Of a stretch of 64,000 nucleotides of DNA, positions 46,201 through 59,899 are shown one piece after another. Position 1 is the first letter of the stretch. Each line of letters opens with the position of its first letter. Origin of the DNA: Heracleum sosnowskyi (taxonomy: Eukaryota > Streptophyta > Magnoliopsida > Apiales > Apiaceae); contig CM061240.1 in assembly GCA_030848705.1 (NCBI GenBank), positions 16,015,001 through 16,079,000 on the forward strand. Direction: 5' to 3'. Below the pieces are notes generated by a model. It had not been told where the DNA came from. It did not search any database and saw only the letters and a program-made list of their open reading frames with translations. Position numbers and translations under genes: made by a program.

Positions 46201-49200
46201 TATGGACTATATTTGTGGTTCTAGTGATGATATTACTAAACATTTTGCCATATGCTGGGATTTACATTTACTCCACACCTGCTTGTCTTTTCAGGTGTTT
46301 AAAACATTTCCTAAGACAACAGAGTACATAAAAAGTAAGTTGCAGATAACTAAAGATTTCCTTCCAATGCCTGCATAATCATAATTTTATAATCTGACAC
46401 TACTTTGTAGCAATCGTAAGCTTTGGAAAGGTTACTCCTGAACAAAGGGAAGAAGCTAAGAAACTAGGTGTGGCAACACATTCTTGGGATGAATTTTTAC
46501 TGTTGGTAAGTTATACTTTAGTCTCAAATTGTTTTAGTTGTTTGTGAAGTTTATGTTGAATGAATCATTATTTTCCGTATCAGAGTCGTGTTAATAAGTT
46601 TCCTGCTAGCCATCTATAAGATAGTCTGAATTTCATATGTTTGTAGCAAATACTTTCACAAGCCGCTACCAGTGAGAAATTATATATTTGTTTGCCCCTT
46701 TTTTTGCGTGTTGTTATTGGACGAATCTAATGTGAACCTACTAAATGAGGTGTCTAATTACAATTATTATACATATAAAGCACTAACCTCTGCTTCTTTG
46801 TGCAGGGAGATGACAAACACTTTGAGCTTCCAGTAAAACAGAAAACCGACATATGTACAATAATGTACACCAGTGGAACTACAGGTGACCCCAAGGGTGT
46901 CCTAATTTCCAACACCAGCATTGTTACTATTATAGCTGCGGTGAAGCGCTTCCTACAGAGTGTGAATGAATCAGTAAATACGCACTACTTTTACCTCTGC
47001 TCCTTTTTATGTCGTCAATATGTTAAACCTCTTCTTATTTAAAGAAAACATTTTACTCTTCCATGAGACTCATTTTTCTCTTTATCATCTCCTTGTTTTA
47101 TATTAACTCTTGGTTTTTCACTTTCTTGTCTCAAAAAACTGAGCAGTTAACAGTAAAGGATGTATATCTTTCATATCTTCCTCTGGCACATATATTTGAC
47201 CGGATAATAGAAGAGTGCTTTATCAGTCATGGGGCGCAAATAGGATTCTGGCGTGGGGTATGTGGCTACATTTTGTATACCTCGAGTATGAATTTTGACT
47301 TACAATTAACATATGGGCCATGTTTACATCCTCAGGATGTCAAATTGTTAGTCGAAGACATTGGAGTGCTAAAGCCAACTGTCTTGTGCGCTGTTCCTCG
47401 AGTTTTAGATAGAATCTATTCTGGTATGATTTTAATATTTTCTTAACTGATAATGTCTTGGGCTCTTGATCTCTTTTGTCGTGAGGGTGCATAGTTGTGT
47501 ACCACACTATATATGCATAGTTGCTGTAGTGTCTACTTTTTTATTGCTTGCTAGTTTCTAGGAACGAATTACCTCCAATTGGTTCCGTTTCAAAAAAACA
47601 AATTAAGGGCATTGCAATCAAAGTAATTTTAAAGGGTGAAATTTGGCTATAGTTTTTGTTGTCTGTTTGTTACTTATAAAGTAGAGAACATGTAAATGGC
47701 ACCTGTGACTTGTTTAATCATTTTAAATTTACAAATTAACGGTTCTTAAGTTCAGTGTACCTAGAATTGCTGATATCTTTGTAAATGTTTTCTGCTTTGG
47801 TGCAAATGTGGTTGATAGATGTGATTAACAGTCGTAACTACATGTGCAACTGTAGGTCTGAAGCAGAAGATATCTGCAGGCGGTTTCCTGAAGAATAAGC
47901 TGTTTAATCTTGCGTACTCGTAGTAAGTTAATTTCAGATTATCTACATTAGTGAAGATATTGTGTGCATACAATCATTGAGGCCTCAAGCTAAGCCTCTA
48001 TGTGAATGTCAATGTCCTTATTTAGTCAACATCATTGTTTTCCCCTGCAAAACAGTAAAATCCTAGATTATGTCTGAGGTTCCAGTAAGATGTTACTTTG
48101 TAGCATATGCCATTTACAGTTAAAACCTCTTATAAATTAATAACCCTGGGACCCGTAAATTTTATTAATTTATTGAGGTTGAAAATATGTTGTCTCTAAC
48201 TCTCTAATATGTTTGGACTGAAAACATATTTGAAAATGTTAATTTATCATGGGGTACTAATTTATTGAGGTACTACTTCATTATTAAGCTTTTCCGATTA
48301 GCTCCTACTTTCACTCGGAGTTTAGAATCTGTTGATATTGATAATAAATTTCAATGTAACATGAGCTGATATGCAATATTTTAACTTTATCATGTTATTA
48401 CTTATTAGCATTTGATTCTTGAAAATTCTGAAGCAAATTACGTGGCATGAATAAGGGGAAGAAACATGATGAGGCAGCTCCGCTTTTTGATAAAGTTGTA
48501 TTTAGTAAGGTGGGGAAACTTCAATATCTCTTGTTTAATTTAACATATCTACATAATGGCTCATCAATTTCTCCTTTACCAGGTTAAGCAAGGCTTGGGA
48601 GGTAGGGTAAGGCTCATTTTATCTGGGGCAGCACCCCTTGCAGGCCATGTAGAAGCTTATCTTAAAGTGGTCACTTGCTGTCATGTCCTTCAAGGATATG
48701 GTATGTGATATTCACAATTGTTGAATCTTGCTTGATTATCATGTTCCTATCTATAGAATTATAGGTCTTAGGTCTATCATGCTCTGGTCAATTTAAGAGA
48801 GCTTTGCAGTTAACAATCACATTCACAGCATCAGCTAATAGATCTGTCGAAATTCTAATATGTTGCAATTTGTGATATGCACTTTGGTATCTTTTCGCTC
48901 TAAAATCTTAAGGTAGTAGAGGAAGACCCAACTGGATCTTTGTATTATATTCTAACACTCCCCCTCACTCAAAAGCCCATTTTTGGGTCGAAGAGTGGAG
49001 CATGTGCGCCCATCTTTGGGGCATAATTTGTCTTCCGTGTCCATAGACCCGGCAATTTTCGACACGACACGAAACGACACGAAAATTTAGTGTTTGGGTT
49101 TGCATTTTTAGTACACGAAACGAAAGTACACGAACACGAAAGTACACGATCGAGATTTAGTGTCGGTTTTGTGTTTACCCTTCAAGTACACGACACGACA

Positions 49201-52200
49201 CGAAGTACACGAAATAAATAAATAAATATTTATAAATTAATATTTATATTAGATATTTTAACATTCTTATTAGATATTTAACATTTATTTATGTGATTAT
49301 ACATAAATTTATAATATTATTTGTAAATATTATGTAAATATATATTTTTGATACACATTTGTAAAAATATTACCTAAATTTTAATATTTCAATATTTTTA
49401 CTTATTTATTTTTATTTCTATTATTAATTTAAATTACACGAAAACACGACACGAAAAGTATACGAAACGAAAGTACACGAACACGAAATTACACAAACCC
49501 TAAACGGGTGGTTTTGGGTTTAGCATTTAGGTACACGAAACACGAAAGTACACGACACGAACGAATTGCCAGGTCTACGTGTCCATAATAAATTATGAGA
49601 ATATCACAGGTGGTAGGGAGTCGAACCTGAAACCCATGCCTGTTTGAGCTCTGATACCATGTTGAGTACCATTCGCTCTAAAATCTTAAGGTATTAGAGG
49701 AAGGCCCAACGGGATCTTTATATTATATTCTAACAAAATAAAATTAAATAAAGGTGCAAATGTTCTGACATAAATTAGCCAATAGATACATGGTATACAC
49801 CATTTAAGTAGTATAATATTAGAATAGGTACGATGTAATTACCCACTTGACACTATTATTTGCTCTTGAATAAGCGTGTTATAGATTAGTAAGTATATTA
49901 TTGAATTGATATTCATTTTTGTGCATTGTTCAAAGATTACCTTTCTCCTCTATTAGAAGGTACGAAGGTATCTCATAACGTCTTTTTAGAAAGCCATATT
50001 TTTGCTAAAGTTTGCCTTGTATGGAGGTGAGAAAATTACTGAAAGTACTTATGATTAAGTATGGCAGTGTTTTTATGTCCAAGTCTTTATCCTATTGATT
50101 CTTCTCTAAGTATTGGCTGAATGGCTGGTATGCCTATGCAGTATAAACTGCATGCTGTTTTAATCATCTGAAAAGTGAAGAGCCTTCTAATTAGTAAGTT
50201 AGTTCTTAATCTTCAATTTTTTTGTTATTCTATCATCATGTCTGTTCACCCTAGACACTTTGCTACATGAGTGTAGCACCTCGTTTGTAATTAATAATCC
50301 TTAAGAACCAAAGATTAGAAGTATTCTGCTTCCTGCCTTCAAAATTTACATATATTGGTACTCCGTGTGTGTGGCTCTTGGTCATATATTCATCTCTTCT
50401 ACTGAGGTGGGTGGTGGGATGAGTCTATAGATATTTCCTATTAATAGGTATTTGCAGGAATAAAAACTTCATTTTATGGTTGTTTCTGGTAATTCTCCGG
50501 CATATATAAGTTATAGAGTATTAGTGATAAATATTATTGTATTAAATGTTATATTTGATTTGATTTACGCTAGCATTTCAATTCTATAATATATTGAAAT
50601 TTAAAAGAAGGAAATGTGCATCCTTGTTACATGATCGTTTTCTATTTCTCATTGCAGGCCTCACAGAAACTTGTGCGGGATCATTTGTCTCTATACCAAA
50701 TGAGCAGACTATGTTGGGTACAGTGGGCCCTCCAGTACCTAATGTGATTGCACGTCTAGAATCTGTCCCTGAAATGGGTTATGATGCCCTTTCAACTACT
50801 CCACGCGGAGAGATATGCATACGAGGTGACACCTTGTTTTCAGGATATTACAAACGTGAAGACCTTACAAAAGAGGTTTTGGTTGACGGGTGGTTCCATA
50901 CAGGTATGCTATAATTTCCATTAATACTTAATTTTAATTCCTTACAGCAATGCATTCACAATTAGCCATATACGCATATCCTGACAGTGTTCTAATACAG
51001 GGGATATTGGTGAGTGGCAGCCCAATGGAGCCATGAAGATAATTGATCGCAAGAAGAATATTTTTAAGCTTGCACAAGGAGAGTACGTGGCAGTAGAAAA
51101 TTTGGAAAATATATACGGTCTTGTTGCTGATATTGACTCGGTAGGTGCTTTGCAATTATTTTTTAAATTCTCGCTTCATCCCATTCACAAGAATAGCATA
51201 TTTAAGTGTGACAAACTTTTATGAAATGATCAGCAAATTGTATCACCCTTGGTATGCCATTTTTTGTTATATTTATAATTGTCATTAATATACAGAAAAA
51301 AGGTAATTTAAGAAATAAACACATTTGTTTACTGTAAAATGGAGATACATAGCTATGCATATAAACAAGTAATGTGCCTTTTATTCTTAACAACTTAAAC
51401 GATTAGAGAATTTTTTTTAGTATTTGCCCTCGGTTCCTTATGTTGGCTTGAGGATCTCTGGACCGCCATGAGCACAAGGTTTGATATTATTAAACTAACC
51501 TCACTTGCACAAGCTGTTGTAACAGAGATTTAGTGTTTGAAGTTTGAACTGCCCTTTGTGGGCCTAGAGAGTAGAAATAAATTTTTTCCAGTGTAATTTC
51601 AACTCTTTTTTCAATGAAGTATATTAATTCTTTAGCTGCCTAGAACTTCAGTTTTTTACCCCAGTATCTTTTATAGTTATGCATTACTGATATTTCCTCC
51701 CCCTCCGATGGAAATTTAGTTTGACATGGGGTTGTATGATCCCATATGTATGTCATAGAAATATGTAAAGTTATCTGTAACATGTAATATCTGTTGCTTG
51801 TAAACTGAAGTACTCTCCAGCTTGTATGTAAAAAGTGTAGCTAAAACTAAAAGATATTACTCTACATCAATTGTAATTGCTTTTGTGATTTGAAACTTTC
51901 ACTCGTGATTCAGATTTGGGTATACGGAAATAGCTTCGAGTCTTTCCTTGTTGCTGTGGTGAACCCGAATATGCAAGCTATTGAGAACTGGTCTAAAGAA
52001 AATGGTGTCTCGGGGGATTTTCATTCCCAATGTCAAAATGATAAAGTGAAAGAGTACATACTCGGAGAACTTTCAAAGATCGCAAAAGAAAAAAAGGTTC
52101 GCCACATATTACTTCTTGAGTACTTCACATATTATGATTATTGGTACCATCCAATTGTTTGTGTTGTATGTCTTTGTTTTCCTAGAAACACAGCTAGGAA

Positions 52201-53577
52201 ATAAAATATTCATCATTAATCTTTTTTATCTTGGCAGCTGAAAGGATTTGAATTCATTAGAGCTGTTCACCTTGACCCTCTTCCATTTGACATGGATCGT
52301 GACCTTATCACTCCTACATATAAGAAGAAAAGGCCGCAGATGCTTAAATACTATCAGGTAGCTTTAATTTTGTTTCCCTAAAATTTTGAAACGTTAATAA
52401 AGATACACAAATGTCCATGTGTTCTCTCACTTATGGTGGTTAAACAGACATAGTTAAAGTCTTATGGCTTGTTTATAATGATTGCTTTAATATATGGCTG
52501 TCACCTATTTCAATAATCATATGTGACTTTAATTATTGTATAATATGGCTAATGTTGTCTGCACGTGCTGGTGATAGTGGTCTTGACAACAATTTTTTCC
52601 CCCGGTCTTTGGATATCCGATTAAAATCCAATCCAATCCGAAAGCCGATGGATTGTATTAGTTTTGGATTTGGATTTTTTTTTTAAAACCCGATAGCATT
52701 TGGATTTGGATTTTACGAAGCCCGATTCAAGCATCCCTACTTGTTTACAAACTTGTACAATTGTTGTTAAGACTTTATCTGACTGCAATACTGCATGCAT
52801 CTTCTCTGGTATGGGGCTGTGTCCATGGTAGTGGAAAATGTGGCATCGGCACTTTCTTCTGAAGTAGACTTGTTCAAATCCAAAGGAATCAGTTCTTCAC
52901 TGTCTTCACATATCTATATAGCTAGAATGTTGCATACTTCTCACATTGACAAAATCAGTTACCTATGTTACCTGGACCCAGATGGAAATCTGGAAGTGTC
53001 CAACATGGATGCAAATCCAAGTGTCGATTTGGCAATATTCTGAGAATTTTGCACGTCTTTAGCCCAAAATGAAATTGTCTAGTGTAATTCACATGTTAGA
53101 GTCTGGAGTATCCTCCATAGGTACTTGGAAGAATAGAGTCAGGGTTACATGATTGCTTATGTATCCCTGCAAGTAGGATATAGCCTTGTATAAGAACAGT
53201 TACTTGCAAGTACAGAGGAACTGTAAACAGGATTAGCTTGAAATGCTCTTTATTTAAGCTACTTATGTAATTAGATGATAGCTAAATCCTTGTGGCATGT
53301 GTTCCCGATAAGAATTGTGCAGGTGAAATCTATTCTGGAGACATGTTTTTTAAATTGGTAGTATATACTATGCCAAGTATTACACATAATTGATGTGATA
53401 TTCCTGCATGCCCTTCATACAGCCTAGGATTATCAGTAAATATGTGTTCAAACTTAATTATCTTGTGCCAGAATTATATTATGCTAATGATTTTTATAAG
53501 TTTTTCTTCCGTGGTTGAAACTGAAATGGGATTTGATGTTGCAGAATGTCATTGACAAGATGTACAAGAAGAAGTAA
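43268..53577 (+). CDS. Long-chain acyl-CoA synthetase, LACS4 type
   Basis: Nineteen exons: 43268-43410, 43846-43909, 44005-44094, 44433-44489, 45680-45728, 46074-46150, 46295-46334, 46411-46505, 46806-46973, 47147-47257, 47336-47423, 47856-47922, 48434-48509, 48583-48700, 50658-50903, 51001-51140, 51914-52096, 52238-52357, 53545-53577. All junctions hold frame, giving 654 residues (family about 660). The AMP-binding signature YTSGTTGDPKGV is at about 226-237; GYGLTETCAG spans the exon 14/15 junction; the long-chain ligase signature (DGWFHTGDIGEW to NIFKLAQGEYVAVENLEN) lies at about 490-535. It makes acyl-CoA from free fatty acid, ATP and CoA, probably at the ER. Segments such as FVSIPNEQTMLGTVGPPVPNV place it with LACS3/4/5 rather than LACS1 or 2. 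The C-terminus is short (NVIDKMYKKK), with no peroxisomal signal. The ATG at 43268 is the first in frame. Confidence 0.94.
48116..48285. mobile_element. Small MITE remnant in LACS intron 12
   Basis: It begins ACAGTTAAAACCTCTTATAA and closes near ATTTATTGAGGTACT. The ACAGT-AAACCTCTATAAATTAATA type of terminus is widespread in plant genomes. The ends are diverged and no target duplication is clear. Confidence 0.4.
48882..49735 (-). mobile_element. TRIM retroelement in LACS intron 14
   Basis: Read on the minus strand: a 76-bp 5' LTR (49735-49660, from TGTTAGAATATAATATAAAG to ACTCAACA), then at once TGGTATCAGAGC (49659-49648), complementary to initiator Met tRNA. Then comes a short non-coding interior, a polypurine tract (GAGTGAGGGGGAG, about 48970-48958), and a second LTR (48957 to about 48882). 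The left LTR is worn at its outer end, so its boundary is approximate. There is no coding capacity, which defines a terminal-repeat retrotransposon in miniature. The element is interrupted by a hAT-like MITE. Confidence 0.85.
49044..49577. mobile_element. hAT-like MITE nested inside the TRIM
   Basis: 534 bp with inverted termini (TAGACCCGGCAATT at left; TAGACCTGGCAATT read inversely at right) and a perfect 8-bp duplication CGTGTCCA (49036-49043, 49578-49585), the hAT signature. The subterminal regions are full of short ACACGA/CGTGT words, typical of transposase-binding sites. The middle is AT-rich; no transposase. Confidence 0.9.
52780..53345 (+). other. Coding-like stretch inside LACS intron 18, unidentified
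   Basis: A frame of 82 residues (52795-53043) reads with ordinary protein composition, including SSEVDLFKSKGI, SSHIYIARMLHTSHIDKI and YLCYLDPDGNLEVSN. It ends in TGA and is followed by UTR-like sequence to about 53345. I do not recognise the family. It is not needed for the LACS reading frame and is spliced out in my model. It could be a 3' fragment of another gene brought in by retroposition or a transposon, or chance. Confidence 0.3.
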
Positions 53578-54639
53578 TGCCTCTTCTCAGGGCACAATGT
53601 TTACCCTCAGAGTGCAGGCTGTACAGATCCTCTCTTCTAATGTCCAGTAATTATTTTAAATTGCAAGGAGATGTATGATTTAAAGTTGTATTATCAATTG
53701 AGAATCAAATTAATTAAATGAAGTTATTTATTATTTAAAAAAACTACCGCAACAATATATGGAAGTAAATCTTTCTTAACTTTTCGCTATATTCTTTATC
53801 CCGCAAATAATTAGCCTAGTAATTGTTTATAGTAGGTAGATTTGTGCTATCTCATTTTTTGTTTTTTTTAAGTATATGAGATTTTAAAACTCCAATATGA
53901 CCTTAACTTTACACATAGGCCTCGAGCGTTCTCTAGTAGTTATTTCCTCTGTAGGTCACAGAGGCCATTTGAGTTGAGATGTATCAGATGCAATATGGTT
54001 TGAAGCTGATTGCAAATTAAGCATTTGATCAAACAACTTGTTCAATTGTTTGGATAACATGAATAACTTGGAAAATCCAAGATATTAAAAAATATATTAG
54101 TATAAAATATGAGAATTCGAAATGACAACTCAAATCGTTTCATTCGGAATGAAATGCATGTTTCCTTGGACACAATAATTTGAGAGTAAAGATATTTGGC
54201 TGCAAGAAAAAAAAATATATATTCATATTGTAAAACACACATATGTTGTAAAGTTTACAACATGACAATCTGAAGAAGACATCAAGGGGAAATCAGAAAA
54301 AAAGTAACCCCTACACACCATCTTAAAAAGAAACCTTGGCACACTGTTGAGAAATTCTTCAACTTCTCAACTGTCACTCCACCCAGTCTTAACTATGTGT
54401 AACATATGTAGTTGGATGAGAAAGAGGATGAGCACTCATATTTTAATCCTCTCTTCACTCCTTCCTCTCTCCAACATTTAACATCTAGCTTGACCTAATA
54501 TCCTACCCAAGTTGCACAAAAAAAGAAAGATCTTCCTCGACTGCATCTTGTGTACATATATATTTTCACAGTTCTTACGTAACCCCGAAAATAGTATCAT
54601 TATGAACCTTTTCTTTGTTATGTCCTCATTCTTCCGCTT
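53578..54639. other. Convergent intergenic region between LACS and GH9 genes
   Basis: The 3' UTRs of both genes should lie here, from the left for LACS and from the right for the endoglucanase. No additional gene or clear repeat is seen. Confidence 0.5.
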
Positions 54640-57600
54640 TTAGGTCAAAGTGTAGCTTAAAACCGAGACATATGCTGGTGAAGCAGAGTGGATATAGTGA
54701 AACTCGATGCTTTTTCCAGGAGCCAAAGACCTGTTCCATGCAGGAAGCACGTAAGACTTGCCATACTTTGCAAGACCCCATAGAGGACCATAGAGCTTTG
54801 TTATAGAAATCCTGAGATTTCTCAGTGTTTTCCAAGATTTGTTAGTCACTACTGTTGAGTATCTGTAGTAAGTTTTTCCTCCAGAAACCCATGAAGCGCT
54901 CATCTTTTGCACAACAGCAATTTGTTTGTATTTTGGAGCTGTCTTTGGTTTAAAATATCTTGGAGCTGGCTTAGATCTAGGAGATGGAAGATTTACTGCA
55001 CAAAGAAATGTTACTGCATAAGAGTTTCACAGAGGAAAAGTATAGCTTTTTTTATCATACCAGAAAAATATTGTCTTTGCAATGATGCGACAATGATCTT
55101 AATACCTGGAAGCAACTGATTGTAGCCACTGTGTCCAGCATGTAGCCTAGCCAATAGTCCAAGTAGAGGAGCATTGTTGTATGTAGCAGGCTCTGTCTGC
55201 TCATAATTATCTCTTTCATCAGCAAAATTATCATAGGCATCAGGTCCTCCAACAATGGCACCAACAAGGAGATTTGGATCACTTGCCTTCCTACTAAACC
55301 ATGTTGCATAGCCTCCTCGGCAAGTAACGAAGGAAGGGTTAACCTTAATTGACACAATTGAGGACCCACGGTGATGAACTTGCCTCGGGTAATTGTTTCC
55401 ATAACCAACCATGTAACTTGTGGCTCTTGGGTTGTCTCCAAGAATATAGTCCACCTAATATACAATCAACACTTTTAATAATCTACATAGCCAGCTATGA
55501 GACTTGCTATACTGATAACTGATGATCCATTTATAGTTACCTGAGATTGGGCGAATCGAAGCATTTCAGATGGTTGGACATTTCCAGAAGCACATTTGAG
55601 AGTTTTCCTAGCAGAGGTCAAATAATCAGAGTAGACAGTCATGAGGAAGGAAGCACTTGTCACAAACTGCAAGTTGTTCCAACTCTGTAGGTAAATTAGG
55701 CCTCCTGGAGTTTTCTGCACATTGCGGCTGCCCTTTCCAAGGCATGAACACATGAAAAATTCTGCCTTCTCTTGGTATTTTCCAAAAACTGATGCATGTT
55801 GTCCAGCTCGTCCACCCATAAGGAACTACAAGAAGCAGATTATCAGCAATTTAACTAGCAAAAACAAAAAAAAACATTTAATGCTAATTTAAATAGTTTC
55901 CAGAATCACGTTGATCATCAGACAACCTCTGTTTTACAATGTATTTCTGTGATATAGTCTTTCAAATCCCAGATAGTTAAATTTTTACAAAACATGCTAA
56001 TTCCAATACTAATAAACAAGCAATTTTAATTCAGTGTAATAATACAGTTGTACCATGGCACCTAAACTGCATTATGAAAGTTGAATTAAGTGTTAAGTAC
56101 CTTAGCAACGAGAGTTTGGACACCAGCATACTTAACATCCCATCCAAATTGAGTCATGCCCCAACCAGTCCCACCGAGAGCATCACCATTTTTACCAAGA
56201 TAGTTCAAGTAATACTGATTGTTTGTTGCCTTGTACAACCATGCTGCTCCCCACAATAATTCATCCTAATAACACAAGTAGTAATAAATAAGTTAAAAAT
56301 GTGTAACAATCTCATTTTCCAAAAAAGAAGTACCTAAGCCTTTTTTCGAGAAATAAGATCTTCCGAAAAATCTCGTAGAAATTTTACAATGCCGTAAACT
56401 ATGGTATAAAACAGTTACTTACAGCATAACCACTGACAGAACGATAGTACTTCTGAGCCACAGTAATGCTGCTATCATATTTACCCCTGTATTTGTCTGC
56501 AAAGTCGAACAGCTGAAAAACAAAAAAAAAACATAAAAATTAATTAATACAGAGGGTCAGAAGTGTAAATTTAAATTAGAGTGGTTGGTGACTGGTGAGT
56601 TAAATGTGTAATTGCAGCATGCATGTGACTACCGACACTTAATACCCCGTGAGGCCGTGACAAAACAAAATAAGGGCCCATTTAGTTAATATCCGTGGCT
56701 TATGGATCCATTAAACTTAACGGTTGAGATTTGGTTAATCTACTCTAGATCTGTGTGGCCCATGAGCCCATGATACATGCCTCTAACTGGTCCCAATACA
56801 AACAAATATCTATTTTCTAAAAACATACCCCAAGTCCCCCAAGCCTTTTGATATAACATATACTGTCTCTACTCTAATGTGGATAATAAATATACAAAAT
56901 TGGACTAATTACTTGTGTTGGGTAAAATAAAATTTGATAATAGCTATATGCACACAGCACACTGTTGAATAAAGAATCGAAACTCATTGCAAAAACTAAA
57001 TTATTCATTTATCGAGATTAAAAATGTTCGAGAAAATTAGAATAGATTCCAATTTGCAACATAAGCATCTAGTTGAAGAGACAAAAAAGAATAGTAGTAA
57101 ATTGTGTGATTCCATGTGAAAGGGAGAGAGTCAAAAGACATACTCATGCTTTGACCCACTTTTACTTTAATAAAGATTTTGTGGTAAATAAAATTGAGGT
57201 GACTCATGGCCATTACAAAAGTTCACTAAAAGTGGGACCAAAGGGTCTAGACTACAAATTAACTAGGCCTGGTGACCTCAAACTTCTAATAATAATCATT
57301 TTAAGGGTACATAATTAGTAATTAGCATAATTTATAAAATTAATTAGAGTTTATTCAATTAAATATAATTTTTTTTATTTGATCAAAACAAATTACTAGA
57401 ACTTATTTTAGCATGCAAAGTGTGTTAACGTGCGCCTAACATAATGGTCCCAATATTGTTTCCTAGCATTGGATGCTGCGCCACTGCTAACGCAACAACT
57501 ACCCTGACACAAAGTGGAGGCAATCCTAACTACCTTATTAACTTCAACTGTCTTGCTAACTTACACACTACCATGCGCACTTTACCATTCATTTGCTAAC

Positions 57601-58754
57601 ATGCGCACCACTTAAAGATTATGTTACAAGAACGTTGAACAAACCTGATAAGCATGGGAGAGCAGTGTATTAGCGTATGAAGGGTTGTAACGGCGGAACA
57701 CCATGGAGGCAGCTGCCATTGCGGCTGCGGTTTCTCCGGCAAGATCCGACCCGGGATTACTCGGGTCAATCCTGTATGCTTGCCTAGATGTTGTCATGTC
57801 TTCTGGTCTTTGCCAGCAGTAGTGGTCAGTGTTACCATCTCCCACCTATTTATCAAATTAATAAAAACATTAAATTCGTTAGTACAAATTAATTGACATT
57901 TTAGATGAATATTAACAACATAAATCCAATGAAAGTGACACAATAAAATATGCACTAATTATTATTAGCATAATGACATTTAATATTCTTCTGTTCTAAT
58001 ACAATTATTATTAGCGTACAACACGTTAATTATGTAACTATATACAGAATAATATGAACAGGGTTCTAGTGGTAGACCGGTAGTGAAGTGATATTTATTA
58101 TCACTCGAATGAGCGAAAATCAAACCAAAACTTAAAATCGAGAATCGAGTCCGAAAAATCGAAATCAATAAATTAGACTACATTATCAGGGTGACAGTAT
58201 GATTGAAGTAGTACCTCCCCATAGAAGACATAAGGTTCAGGGTGAGCTTTGATGAGATAGTCAGTTCCCCACTTAATAGCATCCAGGGCATGTCCAAGTT
58301 CACCACTAGCAGCCAATTGTTTACCATACTCTATAACACTCCATGACATCATAGTCACTGTAAAAGCCATAGGTAAACCAAACTTCACATTATCCCCTGC
58401 ATCATAATACCCTCCCACCAAATTCACCTGCACCATTAAACACGCTCCTTAAATACAATAAATATTCGATAAACGAATAACTCGTTAAATAAATAATTTT
58501 TTCCGCGATAAATATATCGAAAGTATAAAGTTAAAACAGAAACTTACACCAACACTCTTGCCATCATTAAGGCCAGAATGACCTCTCCATCTGATTCTTT
58601 GAGAACTAGGAAGATAACCAGATCTTTGAGCTTCAAAGAAGAGAATGCTTTTGCTTAAGGCATCTCCATAGTTATGTCCTCCCATGACTAAAGGAAGAAG
58701 CCCAACAAGTAAAAACAAAGGGCCCATTAAGCATAATCTTACAAGCTTCTCCAT
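54640..58754 (-). CDS. GH9 class C endo-beta-1,4-glucanase with CBM49
   Basis: Eight exons, in order of translation: 58754-58548, 58427-58215, 57845-57645, 56512-56423, 56265-56101, 55825-55541, 55454-55106, 54995-54640. All are GT-AG and in phase, giving 621 residues, the usual length for class C. Residues 1-25 are a secretion signal. The GH9 catalytic domain runs about 27-500, with the catalytic-aspartate motif GGYYDAGDN (72-80), CWQRPEDM (150-157), HHRGSS (414-419) and ADERDNYEQTEPATYNNAP (about 465-483) holding the catalytic acid. After a Pro-rich linker (PSPRSKPAPRYFKPKTAPK), residues about 527-621 are a CBM49 cellulose-binding module. It acts in the cell wall on amorphous cellulose or related glucans. 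Class C differs from membrane-anchored KORRIGAN types by this CBM and the cleavable signal. It converges with the LACS gene. Confidence 0.95.
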
Positions 58755-59000
58755 GTGTAAAAATCAAGAAACACTAACTGTCTGAAATATGTGTAAGGGT
58801 TTGAGATCTGTTGTGTAATAACAATATGGGCAATGTTGGTTTGGTTTATTATCTAAAACTTGTAATAAACCAGACCAGAACAGAGTGTATGTACTGTGTA
58901 TGTATATGCGTGTGTATATGTGAGAATATATATAGAGAGGGAAGAGAAGGGGGATGGGGAATTGGGAGGGAATTAAGGCGGTATATAAGGAGGAAGGGAA
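58755..59000 (-). promoter_or_regulatory. Leader and promoter of the endoglucanase gene
   Basis: On the minus strand, CTTATATACC (about 58989-58980) and TATATATA (58934-58927) are TATA candidates, about 230 and 175 bp before the ATG. A strong CT-rich run between them is typical of a plant core promoter or leader. I cannot decide which TATA is used. Confidence 0.45.
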
Positions 59001-59899
59001 GGACTAAGGAGGAAAGTTGCCAATTGTTCAGAAAAGTTGGCAGTCTTAATAAATGCAATTTCAAATTTTATTAGTTTTTTAATTTTCTTGTTTTGAAAAA
59101 AATAAAAAAGAAATTGCAATTTGGGGAAGGTGATGATAATAAATAAATGGTGCAGACAAAAACAAAGGGTTTGAGTGCAGAGTCATGTGTTCTTGTTTGG
59201 GCAATTGAGTGTATTTTTATTATTCTGCCATTTACATTGTTAGTTTGCTAATGCTGTATACAGAGACAATTAATTATGAAAAGGAAGGTTAAGCAGGGAA
59301 GGAAGGTTGCATTGGATTAATGTATGGAAAGGAGATAAAAGTTTCCTGTAATGGCTGTAACTATAACGGATGTTAATATCTAATTAAAGAATTTAGTAAA
59401 CGTAGTTTTGTGAATTCTTTTAATTTTTTTATAGTTAGCCTTATATTCCTTATTTAGTAAACGTAGTTTTAGTATTTTTTATTATTTATTTATTTATTTT
59501 TTATATATATAAAGAAAACCCGAGAAGCTCTCAAATCGTCCGAAAGTTATTTATCTATTTTTCTAGAACTCCTGAATTTTAATTAAATAAAATTAAATTT
59601 CCTTATTTAAATTCGAATTTATAGGATAGAAAAATATCAACTGCCTTTTAAATCTTTATTAATGAGGAAACTGATATACAATTTTAAGATTCTTTCCTTT
59701 CTCAATTTTGATTCAATAAAATGAAAGTTCTTTATTTAAAGTTGAATTTATATGATAGAAAAAATCTCAATTGTCTTTTAAATCTTTACTAATAAAGGAA
59801 ACTAAATATAACTATTTATTTATTTTTCTAGATCTCTTAAATTTTAATTTAATATGATTAAATTTCCTTATTTGAATTAAAATTTATAGGATAAAATTT
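59001..59899. other. AT-rich gene-free region
   Basis: Mostly T- and A-rich intergenic sequence. From about 59510 (AAGAAAACCCGAGAAGCTC) two or three worn copies of a unit with CCTTATTTAAATTCGAATTTATAGGA appear (59600, 59735, 59870). No gene. Confidence 0.45.

Noticed and set aside
49600..49660. On the minus strand, TGGTATCAGAGC and GGTTCGACTCC look like a tRNA-derived SINE with A and B boxes
   Set aside because: The first word lies directly beside a 76-bp terminal repeat that recurs at 48.9 kb, and a polypurine tract is present, so it is the primer site of a TRIM retroelement rather than a SINE promoter.
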